The notes under the pieces: generated by a model
Seen by the model: only the letters and a program-made list of their open reading frames with translations
The model's database searches: none
Told to the model about the DNA's origin: nothing
NCBI GenBank assembly: GCA_951812925.1
Contig: OX638368.1
Coordinates: forward strand, 24,615,187 to 24,679,186
DNA from: Calliopum simillimum
Lineage: Eukaryota > Arthropoda > Insecta > Diptera > Lauxaniidae
Reading direction: 5' to 3'
DNA: 64,000 nucleotides
Part shown: piece by piece, positions 10,368 to 21,773 of the stretch
Position numbering within the stretch: position 1 is the first letter of the stretch
How the letters are laid out: the number at the start of each line of letters is the position of its first letter
Made by a program: the position numbers and the translations under genes

Positions 10368-12586
10368 AGAGTCCGACCGATTAATTGACTTCGGCCAAAA
10401 AAACACCTTCGGCTTCACATTCGGCCAAAAATAAGCCGAATGTTTGTAACTTCAAGCATAAACCAACTAGTTGATTAAAAAAAAACTTTTAAACAAAATG
10501 ATGCCCGTTTATAGTTGATTGAGACTTTCTAATCACGAATCTGAACTTTGTTTTTTTCTATTATGTCAGAATTCAGAGTTATCCTTGCTCAAAAGTGCAA
10601 AAATCATTGTTTTGAGGTATACTTTAAGCTATGTAACAAAACCAGTAGGGGAGACTGGGGCACATTTGACACAGAATTTTCAAAGGCCTTTACCTTTGAA
10701 AATTATTGCACGATCTTAGTACTCTTTACTGTTTCTGAAACATTGATTATTTAAGATTAAAACCAAGAAAAAAAAAAAATTTAAAAAGACTGCATTAAGA
10801 GTACTTTTTCAAATTTTTTCAAAAAAAGTCATTTTGTCAAATGTGCCCCAGGTACGGGGCACATTTGACATTGCAAGGGGCACATTTGACACTCACAAAA
10901 ATAACACAGAAACATTAAACAAAACATTAATACATATATTTTTTTCATATAAATACAAATTAACGGGTTTTTGGATTTTTCGCCAAATTTCCCATAGACG
11001 ATATATATGCATAAAGTACAATTTCCAACAATACCCTTAATGACAACATCAACAGAAAATGTATGATAAGACCCAGTTTGGTGGAAATATCTTTGGTCTG
11101 GATTTTGAGTAACACCATCGTCAAGATATCTGCAGCGCTTTGACTTGATGGGGCATATTTCAAATCAATTTGATTATTATTAAAAACTCAGCATACATGA
11201 TGAACTTTGATGTCAATATGTTTATTTCGGGAATTCATCCATCCAGATTTTCAAATTAAGATAAGTGGTAGAGGTCCTGGAAAGCATCTATTCAAAAATC
11301 TTGTGTTGTAGATAAAACAAAGGTAACAAATTATATTAAATCAAATGAAATAGATTCTGTTCGGAAGTTGGGGTTTCTCTTTGGTTTTCGATATTAGAAA
11401 TAGCGTATTTAACTTTTTTTCATCGCCATCGTGTCTGTTCGTTTTCATTTTATAGTGACATACCATATATTTAAAAGATAAAACTAGAAAATCTTTAAAA
11501 TACACAAAAACGCGAACGTCAAATGTGCCCCTTCGGCAAAAGTCAAATGTGCGCCAAAATCTCTTGAAGAATTAAAAATATTTTATAATTTAAACTATTT
11601 GACCTTGACAAAAAACACTTTTATTCCGTTAATTATAAAGGTTAGTGCTGCCAAATTGTCATACTTACTTTCAAAAAACAATACAAATTTATTTGCAAAA
11701 CCCTTACGAACAAGATGCCGAAAATTACAAAAAAAATACACAAAAAGTTAAAAAAGCGTATTGGCGCGGGAGGAGTCGCAAGAGAACTGCCAAAGTTAAT
11801 TACGTTGCTTCCACTCTAATTAGTTATGTCAAATGTGCCCCGGTGTCAAATGTACCCCAGCTTACCCTAAATAGCAAAATTTTGTTTTGTTATTGCATTT
11901 GGATAGGTAAGATCACCCTTAACGCTCTACATTTTCAATTCTATTCCTACTTTCCGAGTTATAAGCCATTAAAATAAGGGTATCTCTCAATAACATACAA
12001 AGAATTTTTCCGGACCGAAAAATTAAAGAGTTCATTATTAATTATTTTTTGTCAGTAACATATTTCATAACAAAAATTGCGAGCCCTTGCAGAACAAAGT
12101 CGGATGATAAATGGCCGCTTTATTTGAGAGAGGTGGTGCCTTCCTGAGATATCGGATACAAAAGGTCGAGTAAATCAGTTTTTTGGTCTTCCGGTAGTAG
12201 GTATGATCTTTTGTTCTAGTCAAACCTTGAGAAGTTGTGCCTACCTGAGGGTGCTAAAGGTCAAGAAAATAGCTTTAAAAAGAATATAATTTGTACGAAA
12301 ACATCTTATGCAAATTCTCTGAGCTAAAAAATCGTGGATCAAATTAGGGAAAACATTTTGCAAAAACCTTTTGCACCTAATATCTCACAAAGGCACCGCT
12401 CCTCAAAATCCATTCTAGTTAAGGCTTATCTGAACAATGCAAAATCGGCGCTAAGTGTTATATTTGGCCTGATAATGCCTATAATGCTACAAATTGAATA
12501 TACCCTGAGAGTAGGGCATACAAATTATAAAAAAACCGATTAATCGGCTTAGGCTTCGGCCAAAAAGTGACCTTCGGTCGGACACT
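10368..12586. mobile_element. TIR DNA transposon with 9-bp flanking repeat
   Basis: The ends are inverted: AGAGTCCGACCGA at 10368 and TCGGTCGGACACT ending at 12586. Further in, both ends hold TTCGGCCAAAAA-type subterminal repeats. ATTTTTTGT flanks both ends perfectly (10359-10367 and 12587-12595). A 9-bp duplication fits Mutator-like elements; an 8-bp hAT duplication plus one chance base is also possible. A pogo-like element is nested inside (10648-11867). No transposase is recognisable. Confidence 0.7.
10648..11867. mobile_element. Pogo-like non-autonomous element
   Basis: The left end is GGGGAGACTGGGGCACATTT; the right end is the complement of GGGTAAGCTGGGGTACATTT. TA flanks both sides (10646-10647, 11868-11869), as expected for the Tc1/mariner/pogo group. 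The word GGGGCACATTTGAC recurs inside both ends (near 10856, 10878, 11520, 11826), giving a subterminal array. Related ends with T/GGGGnAATnTG occur in the transposase-tail remnants at 27836 and 33020. No intact frame. Confidence 0.65.
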
Positions 12587-12639
12587 ATTTTTTGTAACAA
12601 TATTTCATTGATTTGTAGTCAAAACTATTTAACTTAATT

Positions 12640-13640
12640 GTGTCTAGAGTGACAATGACAGCTCGAATCCAAAGATATTTCATGCAAAAACTGTACTTTA
12701 AAGCTCAAATTTTCAGTCTTCTGGCATGGATTTTTTCCGAATTTAAAGCTTTAATGCTAAATAAAACTCATTAACGACTGTGCATACTCACACTTTGCAC
12801 TAAAATTGAGAAGTTCAATCAATAATGCTTCAATGTAAATGCCAAATTTTTTTATTAATGTTAAATTTTATTAAAAAAAAATCGTTACTGAACTTTGTCA
12901 GATGACTTTTACCCCAGCATCCGGTACATCGAAACGTTTAAAAATTATGATAAATTAGAGGATATATCGCGTTGCTGCTTAATTGACGCGTATAAATGAA
13001 GTAAATTCGTCTTAGAATCGCTTTCATTAGTCTCGGATAGTGGAAATTTTAGTTGATACGCCGAGTTTTGTGTGAGAAATTGTGTTGCGGCCAGTCAAAT
13101 TATCAGTCTTCTGGCAAGTATTTTCATTTAAAATATATTTCTTAGGAGATTTTTATTACAATTATACAATACAAATCCATAGCATTTTAATGTAGAATTC
13201 TATAATTTCGGCGTTGAGCGTTATTTTGACTGAAAAGCGAAAAATTCTCAGTCTTCTGTTCTCAGTCTACTGGAAACTTAAATACTAGAAGACTGAGAAT
13301 GAGCCAGAAGACTGAGTTGCCTATAATTCGCGTTAATTGTAATTCAAATTTTATTATTATTTTTATATTATATTATATAATATTATATATTATTTATTCA
13401 AATGCTGGGGCATTCCTCCAGTAAAACCATTTTATCTCCGATTTTTTGCCTTGGGAATGTCATTACTAAAAATTGGAGTTTATCTTTATAACTGTAATAT
13501 TTTACAGAAACATTTGGTTTTAATAAACAGCGCATTATAACCAGTTTTTGTTTAAATACTGAGTATCCAATTCGTAACCTCAGTCTCGTGGTCAAATCAT
13601 CAGTCTTCTCCTCATATTCTCAGTCTTCTGCCACAATGAT
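12640..13640. repeat. Cluster of CAGTCTTCTG words
   Basis: CAGTCTTCTG or a one-base variant occurs at 12714, 13104, 13249, 13263, 13601 and 13621 on the + strand, and inverted at about 13287 and 13305. Several copies share the wider context TCAAATnnTCAGTCTTCTGG. It resembles subterminal transposase-binding repeats of a decayed transposon. No gene seen. Confidence 0.5.
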
Positions 13641-15129
13641 TTTTTTGAATGGCAATAAAAATGTAGTTTTTTTTTTTTTTTTGACTGGTCTGTTCTAGAA
13701 ATTTACAAGAACAAACTGAGCTAAGGTCTAAGCTACTTGTCTGACCACAGATGTAAAAAAAATGTTTTGCCAAAAAAATTTTGTTTTCCTTCCATATAAT
13801 TTTTAACTTTCATGATGGTATTTTAAAAATCATAAAAGATCAACTTTTATATCATTTTGAAGACGACGAATAATACTGTATAATATATATAATAGAAAAT
13901 AGCAAAATCATTTCAAGCGTCCCCGTTATAACCTCAAAAATCGTGTTTTTTACCTTTTAGATTAGGATATTTCAAAAACCGTAAGTGATAGGCCGAATTC
14001 GAATTCAGCATGGACAAAAACATCGAAAATGACTGTTTTTAAATAAAATCGTCAAATTTAAGAGACGAAAGAAAATATGCGAACTTCTCTTGAATGCCAA
14101 CATTTACATTTACAATGAAAACGAAAACCTTTGCCATCTAGGGATAACATCACTTTTGATACTGGCAAATATACTGTACGAATGAATAAGACTAGAATTG
14201 TAAAATACGACCCCTTTTTTAATGACTAATTTGTCCAGTTATTGTCTCTTACATTAATGAACTTAACACTATTATGATTTCCTAAGGGAATGTGTTGTCC
14301 CATAAAAAAATTACTGCAAGCTTGTAGGACAATAAAATTAGCATAGTGACATATGCCTTTCAAGTAATTGCTAAAAAAAAACAATTTTAGATTACCATTA
14401 GCTAACAAAAATTTTGCAAATATGAAATCACCATTGCTAGTGGCTTACTAAAAGGTACTATTATTTTCCTTTAAAATTCTTTTTGAATTATATAATCTAA
14501 AATATTAGGGAAGCGGAGAAACCAGATTTTGAAACATTTTTCAAACTTTGAACCATTTGGGGAGGATTATACTAAAACAAGCAAAACATTTTTTAAAAAT
14601 GTAATGGGAATAACATTCTCGAGAATTTTTGCCTTGCAGCCTGAGAAAAAAAGAGCAAGTGGGATTTCAATTCAAACAGACCCATTTATAGTTTTTCCCC
14701 GACATTTAAGTGCAACCTTTCAAAGTTTACCGTCGTGATTGAATATTCCTGATTTTTGGAAAAGTTGAAAAACAGAATTATTTGTACATCATCATAAATT
14801 CCTTCTTCGAATATGTTACTCATTGCAAAAAATTGCGTCGAAAAATCTTTTCCAGTTCGCGATATGGATTCCTCTTTTATCAATACCTTGAATAATATTG
14901 GATTCTAAACCAGATGCTAAATGATTTAAAAATTTTTCAAACCATACGAAATACTCAATTGGCTTGTCATTCTCATATAAAGTATGTCTCCAAAACTAAG
15001 TACCCAAAAATAGTTTAAGAAACTTGAAGTACATTTTTTAATAGCATATTTTATTCTTCAATTTTTACAAAAAACCAAACTCCAAATTTTCCAATATTTT
15101 TGAAAATAAATGTTTTTAATTATCATGTT
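13641..15129. other. No recognisable feature
   Basis: AT-rich DNA with only short, compositionally random open frames. No repeat family shared with the rest of the window was recognised. Confidence 0.5.
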
Positions 15130-15572
15130 TTGTCCTTTTGGTATGTATAAGTTTTTCGCAATAGCTCGGATCAATTTTTTCCCATTCTTCCATGAATACC
15201 CTTTTCAGTTCAGTTTTTGAAGAAATATTGTGCTGGTGAACTTTAGCGTTCAGTTAATTCCACAAGATTTCAATAGCATTTACATATGTACAGTGTCGTC
15301 TTATATCAAATTTTTTTTGAGAAAACGGAGTTATTGAGTTAGTTTTTGTGTTTATTTTATTTATTGATACGTTAATTATTGATAAACAAAAACTTAAAAA
15401 ATTCAGGGTTTTATAAATTAAGAGTTAAAATTTAATAAACAATAAAATTTAAAAACTTCATCGGACAAAACTAAAGCACCCCCTTCTTGAGATTTAATAA
15501 AATCTGTTAAAATTAATATTTAGTTGAAAATCCTTTATACTGGGTAACATAGGCACATCTTTAAATCATAGA

Positions 15573-16026
15573 GGATATTATATTATAAATGATGTCCTGC
15601 GATATTTCTTCCAAAGGCTACTTTCAAAGCTTCAAAGAGATTTTTCTTGGTTTTGCAATTTTCCTTGTAGATTTTCGTGTTAACGATCTCCCAGAGGTTC
15701 TCAACGGGATTCAAATCTGGGGACTGGCCAGGCCAACCAAGAACTTGTATCCCATTGCTCTGAAACCAGGCTTTCCAAACTTAAGTGGTATGTGTTTGGA
15801 TCGTTGTCCTGTTGGAACCTCCATTTAAGTGGAATCTCTTGATCGGTGTTAGGAAGCATCACATCATTTGGTATGACAAAGTGCACAAAACAATCCATAA
15901 TTCCTTTAGTATAATGAATTGGCCCACTCCCTTGACCAGAGAAAAAACCGGAGACCATTACAATCCATCCTCCGTGCTTTACAGAGGCTTCGCAAAAATT
16001 TGGTTTCAATCTTTTTCATTTTGGTC
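15573..16026 (-). pseudogene. Tc1 transposase C-terminal half, left arm
   Basis: Translation gives KHGGWIVMVSGFFSGQG, then FQQDNDPNTYHLSLE and, after a frameshift, WPVP/SPDLNPVENLWEI-like sequence reading outward to the left TIR. These match the central and final parts of a Tc1 DDE domain. The first aspartate region and the DNA-binding domain are missing, so it is non-functional. Confidence 0.8.
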
Positions 16027-16129
16027 TGCGTAGTCGCCTTATTCCATCCGAATCTTTCATAATATACTTGAATTGGTAGTACTTGGATTCGAAGGACTCA
16101 AAGATTCGGATAAATTAAGGCGAGTACGC

Positions 16130-16584
16130 AGACCAAAATGAAAAAGATTGAAACCAAATTTTTGCGAAGCCTCTGTAAAGCACGGAGGATGGATTGTAAT
16201 GGTCTCCGGTTTTTTCTCTGGTCAAGGGAGTGGGCCAATTCATTATACTAAAGGAATTATGGATTGTTTTGTGCACTTTGTCATACCAAATAATGTGATG
16301 CTTCCTAACACCAATCAAGAGATTCCACTTAAATGGAGATTCCAACAGGACAACGATCCAAACACATACCACTTAAGTTTGGAAAGCCTGGTTTCAGAGC
16401 AATGGGATACAAGTTCTTGGTTGGCCTGGCCAGTCCCCAGATTTGAATCCCGTTGAGAACCTCTGGGAGATCGTTAACACGAAAATCTACAAGGAAAATT
16501 GCAAAACCAAGAAAAATCTCTTTGAAGCTTTGAAAGTAGCCTTTGGAAGAAATATCGCAGGACATCATTTATAATATAATATCC
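16130..16584 (+). pseudogene. Tc1 transposase C-terminal half, right arm
   Basis: Mirror copy of the left-arm fragment with the same KHGGWIVMVSGFFSGQG and FQQDNDPNTYH blocks, followed by a frameshift before the PNL/NPVENLW region. It reads outward to the right TIR. The 3' part from 16338 onward is duplicated again at 18935. Confidence 0.8.
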
Positions 16585-17267
16585 TCTATGATTTAAAGAT
16601 GTGCCTATGTTACCCAGTATAAAGGATTTTCAACTAAATATTAATTTTAACAGATTTTATTAAATCTCAAGAAGGGGGTGCTTTAGTTTTGTCCGATGAA
16701 GTTTTTAAATTTTATTGTTTATTAAATGTTAACTCTTAATTTATAAAACCCTGAATTTTTTAAGTTTTTGTTTATCAATAATTAACGTATCAATAAATAA
16801 AATAAATACAAAAACTAACTCAATAACGCCGTTTTCTCAAAAAAAATTTGATATAAGAAAAAATTCTTTAGGGGGTGCTTAGGTTTTGGCCGACACTGTA
16901 TATGGATCCAGCGCCAGTGCATCGAATTGTGACAATTAAATTGAATACATGATCTCATATTCTCAGAAATATCTTTGAGATCGTTATCTTGGTAAAAGTA
17001 CCTATCACTACATTGACCTAGTTTATCCTTACATTGTATTAAATTTAGCCTTAAAATGTTCAAATACATCTTCAGGCTGTTCGTTTACTCTAAGTTTTTG
17101 CAAGTTTTTACCCGAAAAGCTCTCGCGCCAAACCATTAGTGAACTACCATCATGTTTTGCAATCGGTCTAAGGTTTTCTAGCGGAAGCTTGGGGGCCCGA
17201 GTGATCACTACGTGCTACATGCATACAAATTTGTTTGTATACAGCATATTGGTTTTGGTGAAATCAT

Positions 17268-17775
17268 CTTAATATGGGTGTCATAACAAATGAATTTAGT
17301 AAGGCGCAATATTGAAGCGTATAATTTTGAAATAAATTTCGAGATATGACTTTTTTTTTTGTCTAAAACTTTGAATTATATTCAACAGCTCAGTTTATTC
17401 ATTCATACAATAAAAAACCAACAAAATCAGGCGTTTCGTAATCCGTGTGGTTTTAATTACTTTTCATTTCGGAAGTTTTGTGAATGAAAATGTGGAGTCA
17501 CACGATAAAAAGTATTAGAATCTCTTTTGTGAAGAATTACAGGCTCTACAAATAATATTGATATTCATTAACGAAAATGTAACCGTTTAGGAAATATTCT
17601 TAAAAACTGCGAAGTCGAAAAATTTGATTTTATGAATAAACTGAGCTGTTGAATATAATTCAAAGTTTTAGACAAAAAAAAAAAAAAATAGTCATATCTC
17701 GAAATCTACATATTTTGAAATTATACGCTTCAATATTGCGCCTTACTAAATTCATTTGTTGTGACACCCATATTT
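17268..17775. repeat. Foldback with an FB-A arm in the loop
   Basis: The left arm (about 17268-17405) and right arm (about 17632-17773) are reverse complements: ATATGGGTGTCA, GCGCAATATTGAAGCGTATA and CTGAGCTGTTGAATATAATT occur inverted. The loop (17436-17628) is one arm of the FB-A family seen at 6359 and 57631. The left arm is cut at 17385 in the copy carried by the downstream element. Confidence 0.8.
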
Positions 17776-18637
17776 CCGAAATAGATTCAACTGGTTCCCA
17801 GTTTGTATAGTTGAGAATATCAATATTCTCAGTTTTTGCTATATCTTTAGAACTAGATTTTTTCCTTTAAAAGCATTACTTTTCTTGAACAATAAAATAA
17901 AAATTGGCGAATGGGACCCAAAGTGAACCAGTGCCTATTCTGCTCATATATTGCTTTATTTTAAAGCCAACGAACTTTCTTTAATTTGGGTTGCTATGAA
18001 AGAAAGACATGTACATACATATGTACAAAAGCCGTCTTTCGTTAAAGAAAAATCCTCATTAAAGTTTGTTGCTATTTTTATAATACAACTTATACACAAA
18101 ATCTATAGGTATGAATGAATTGCTAACATGACGTCAGCATAAGTTTTTGTGACTCAAAATAGAAAAGTAGACAGAGCGTTAAGTGTACTGAACCAAAAAA
18201 AAAATATAAAAAGAAACAAGAACAATATTAGCCTATGAACAGTCATAGTCAGTCATGGTGTAAGTTTTTTTATGTACATTCGACACTTTTTTTTAATGCT
18301 CGCACAAGAAGTTATATAGAGTTGCCAAACTTTCTATGCCATGTCCAAAACAAAATATTTTATTTTGATATACTAGCGGCAGAAAGGAAAAATTGCTTGA
18401 ATCGACTTAAGCCTACATCAAAATACATCATAAATATTGCTTTTCAATCTAATCGAAATCCTTCACATATTTATTTCCTTAAAAAGGGGGGACATTTTTT
18501 CAATGATTTTCGATACTTCCAACACATTTGATACTAAATATGTGTTTAACTTTTTTCAATATTCCAATATTCCTTCGAGACTTCTACGTTTATCGCCCTT
18601 CGTAAAGTTTTTGGAGCAGGTAGGAAATAAAGCCTAA
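17776..18637. other. No recognisable feature
   Basis: AT-rich DNA with short open frames that show no motif or codon bias. It separates the Tc1 cluster from the Mutator-like element. Confidence 0.5.
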
Positions 18638-18646
18638 TTATATAAA

Positions 18647-20242
18647 GAGTCTGTCTATTCGGGGGGACTCGCGTACGCGAAAGCTCAATTAGCGTACGCG
18701 AAAGCTCAATAAGCGTACGCGAAAGCTCAATTAGCGTACGCGAAAAAAGCTTTCGGAAAACTCGCGTACGCGAAATCCAGTGAAGTTTTTTCCCCCGGGG
18801 CACAGCTTCGTTACGCATGATTAATTTAGCGCGCGTGAAATGTTGCGTACGCTATAGTGCATATTAGGAAGTGCAGTACAATTACTACAACAGTAATTTT
18901 ACATAAAAGTAGGGGTAAGTGGGCGGCCTGCGGCGATTCCAACAGGACAACGATCCAAACACATACCACTTAAGTTTGGAAAGCCTGGTTTCAGAGCAAT
19001 GGGATACAAGTTCTTGGTTGGCCTGGCCAGTCCCCAGATTTGAATCCCGTTGAGAACCTCTGGGAGATCGTTAACACGAAAATCTACAAGGAAAATTGCA
19101 AAACCAAGAAAAATCTCTTTGAAGCTTTGAAAGTAGCCTTTGGAAGAAATATCGCAGGACATCATTTATAATATAATATCCTCTATGATTTAAAGATGTG
19201 CCTATGTTACCCAGTATAAAGGATTTTCAACTAAATATTAATTTTAACAGATTTTATTAAATCTCAAGAAGGGGGTGCTTTAGTTTTGTCCGATGAAGTT
19301 TTTAAATTTTATTGTTTATTAAATGTTAACTCTTAATTTATAAAACCCTGAATTTTTTAAGTTTTTGTTTATCAATAATTAACGTATCAATAAATAAAAT
19401 AAATACAAAAACTAACTCAATAACGCCGTTTTCTCAAAAAAAATTTGATATAAGAAAAAATTCTTTAGGGGGTGCTTAGGTTTTGGCCGACACTGTATAT
19501 GGATCCAGCGCCAGTGCATCGAATTGTGACAATTAAATTGAATACATGATCTCATATTCTCAGAAATATCTTTGAGATCGTTATCTTGGTAAAAGTACCT
19601 ATCACTACATTGACCTAGTTTATCCTTACATTGTATTAAATTTAGCCTTAAAATGTTCAAATACATCTTCAGGCTGTTCGTTTACTCTAAGTTTTTGCAA
19701 GTTTTTACCCGAAAAGCTCTCGCGCCAAACCATTAGTGAACTACCATCATGTTTTGCAATCGGTCTAAGGTTTTCTAGCGGAAGCTTGGGGGCCCGAGTG
19801 ATCACTACGTGCTACATGCATACAAATTTGTTTGTATACAGCATATTGGTTTTGGTGAAATCATCTTAATATGGGTGTCATAACAAATGAATTTAGTAAG
19901 GCGCAATATTGAAGCGTATAATTTTGAAATAAATTTCGAGATATGACTTTTTTTTTTTGTCTAAAACTTTGAATTATATTCAATAAAACATTTTCGCGTA
20001 CGCTACAAAACATTTTCGCGTACGCTACAAAATATTTTCGCAACAAAACATTTTCGCGTACGCTACAAAACATTTTCGCGTACGTTAAATTAATCATGCT
20101 TAACTAAGCCCCCGGGGAAAAGTACTTCTCTGGATTTCGCGTACGCAAGTTTTCCGAAAGCTTTTTTTGCGTACGCTAATTGAGCTTTCGCGTACGCTAC
20201 GTGAGCTTTCGCGTACGCGAGTCCCCCCGAATAGACACTTCC
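18647..20242. mobile_element. Mutator-like element carrying captured local DNA
   Basis: The ends are long inverted arms (about 18647-18862 and 19984-20242) starting GAGTCTGTCTATTCGGGGGG and packed with GCGTACGCGAAAGCTC repeats. A perfect 9-bp direct repeat, TTATATAAA, flanks it (18638-18646 and 20243-20251), which is the usual Mutator/MULE duplication size. The related element at 21774-22149 has the same ends and its own 9-bp duplication. Between the arms lies a 1049-bp segment (18935-19983) that is a near-perfect copy of 16338-17385. No transposase is encoded, so movement would need one in trans. Superfamily assignment rests on the duplication length and long TIRs only. Confidence 0.8.
18935..19983 (+). 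repeat. Captured copy of 16338-17385
   Basis: The match starts at GATTCCAACAGG (16338/18935) and stops after GAATTATATTCAA (17385/19983). The offset changes from 2597 to 2598 because of one extra T in a homopolymer; I saw no other difference in the stretches compared. It spans the right arm and TIR of the Tc1 foldback, the junction with the older Tc1 pseudogene, and half of the foldback arm at 17268. Both breakpoints fall inside unrelated sequence, so it is a transferred fragment and not a transposon copy. Confidence 0.88.
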
Positions 20243-20251
20243 TTATATAAA

Positions 20252-21029
20252 TCGATATCCCATCCCACTTTGAAAGAAAGAAATTTCAAGAAAAATTAGA
20301 TTTGACTGTTTTCAATAAAACGAAGAAATTACATAAAATTTTTCGATAACTCGCTTCGTTTTGGATATATCGAGGCTGAAAGCATGCGAGAATAGGAACT
20401 GAAGAAATTTCAAAACAACACAAGCAATAACACCACCAAAGATAGTTATTGTTGCATTTAACAAATCTAAATTCCGATTTCTATAATTTAGGGGGTTAGA
20501 TACAAAGGGGTCCAAGTGAAAAATTAAGAAAAACTGAGTAAAGCATGCGATTTGTTAGAGGGAGCTTTAAGTTAGGAAAAAAAAAAATAACAATCTAACT
20601 TTTGAGGCCCTAAGCCTCTGTAAAACCAGTTAAGAAATTTATAGTTTTGTTTAAAAGCAAAATTAAATTTTTGTTTTTTGTAGTAAATATGAAGTAAAGT
20701 TAAGGCAGCAAAGCAACTAACAAAGCTTTAGAAACAATTGAATACCTCAATTTTAAGAATCCTTAAAAAATAAGACAACCGTTTAGAAGAAAAGGCTTTC
20801 AGTAAAAAAACTAATAACTTTTAAAAGCGGTCCTCTAGAAAATTTTTGAAAAATACCTTAAAAAAGAGAATTTTTCAAGGATTCTTAAAGTTGAAGTAAT
20901 AAATTTTTTCTTAAGCTTTCTTAGTTGTTGCGCAGCTCTAACTTTACTTTCATATTTCGTAGAAAAAAAAAAAAAAAAAAATTTCTGTAAAGTGCTTAAG
21001 GCTTTCAGTAAAACTCTAATAACTTTTAA
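20252..21029. other. AT-rich DNA with half of a spaced inverted repeat
   Basis: GGGGGTTAGATACAAAGGGG and CCAAGTGAAAAA near 20489-20525 return inverted near 21525-21565 with a few mismatches. They probably mark the ends of a decayed element enclosing the minisatellite at 21030-21455. Otherwise no gene seen. Confidence 0.45.
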
Positions 21030-21455
21030 AAGAAGACCTATAGAAAAATTTTTAAAAATGCCACAAAAATTGGGCGAATTCGTGGCACCTCCCATAAAAG
21101 CAAAAGCTTGAAAACGCTGTAATGAAAGCGTTTTTTGAGATAATCGTACTTAATTTTACTCAGACACTAAGAACTATAAATGCAAGATCTCAACAAAAAC
21201 TGGTTGAAATCGGACAAGAGGGCGTGGCACCTCCCATATAAGCAAAGTTTTCAAAATGATATACTGAAAGAGTTTCTTGAGATAATCCAACTAAATATCA
21301 TTCAAATACTAAGGATTATAATAGCACGCTCTGAGCTAAAACAAGATAAACTCTGACAATAGGGCGCGGCACCTCCCATATAAGCAAAATTTTCAAAATA
21401 CTGCAGTGTAGGGTATTTAATATTTGGCCAGGCCAAAGCTGACACCCTTACTAAG
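21030..21455 (+). repeat. Minisatellite of about 126-bp units (3 units)
   Basis: Each unit carries GGCACCTCCCATATAAGCAAA, followed by a GAGATAAT block and CTAAGnACTATAA (first motif shown over 20 bases at most in parts). The array ends with TGCAGTGTAGGGTATTTAAT and GGCCAGGCCAA. The same unit and the same ending recur in a longer array at 40900-41590. Confidence 0.75.
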
Positions 21456-21773
21456 TTTTTTTATCCACTCTGGAATTCACTAAGCAACGTTGATTTTAAG
21501 TATATTTTACTCAAAATCAACTTTTTGTCACTTGGATCCCTTTGCTTCTAACCCCCTCTATTTACGTAAAGAATTTATTCTCTTCATTTCCAAATTTATA
21601 ACAAACAATATTAAAAGGCCTATAATGTTAAGTATTATTTATCATTTTATTAATAGAATGCATCATGGAATTAATTGAATGACGTAAATAAACAACGTTA
21701 TATATTCCAGTGAATCACTTCTATTTAACTTTATCACATAACTAAATTTAGCAAAATTATTTGATTTATATTA

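Larger units (their letters stand above)
15291..16898. mobile_element. Palindromic Tc1 foldback element
   Basis: TA flanks both ends (15289-15290, 16899-16900). The right TIR ends CCGACACTG; the left begins CAGTGTCG but has lost about 30 bp relative to the right. Arms at 15291-16057 and 16100-16898 are near-identical reverse complements around a loop of about 42 bp. Each arm is the 3' half of one Tc1 copy, transposase included, so two half elements are joined head to head. The two 102-residue translations differ at only two positions, so the palindrome is young or kept uniform by gene conversion. Confidence 0.88.
15130..17215 (-). pseudogene. Tc1-like transposase pseudogene split by an insertion
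   Basis: On the minus strand, 17215-16900 encodes a degraded Tc1 catalytic segment: a KH(D)GSSLMVW motif, then YLNILRLNLIQCKDKLG and a YQDNDLKD block matching the family's QQDNDPKH. The reading resumes beyond the inserted element at 15290-15130 with IEILW, then KVHQHNISSKTELKRVFMEE, the usual Tc1 C terminus. The intervening 15291-16898 is a separate element. Stops and frameshifts show it is dead. Tc1 transposases cut and paste DNA at TA sites. Part of this pseudogene is copied into the element at 18647-20242. Confidence 0.8.

Noticed and set aside
11714..11815. Frame MPKITKKIHKKLKKRIGAGG as a transposase N terminus
   Set aside because: It reads outward to the nearby TIR, is only about 34 codons long and basic by composition; no helix-turn-helix pattern is convincing.
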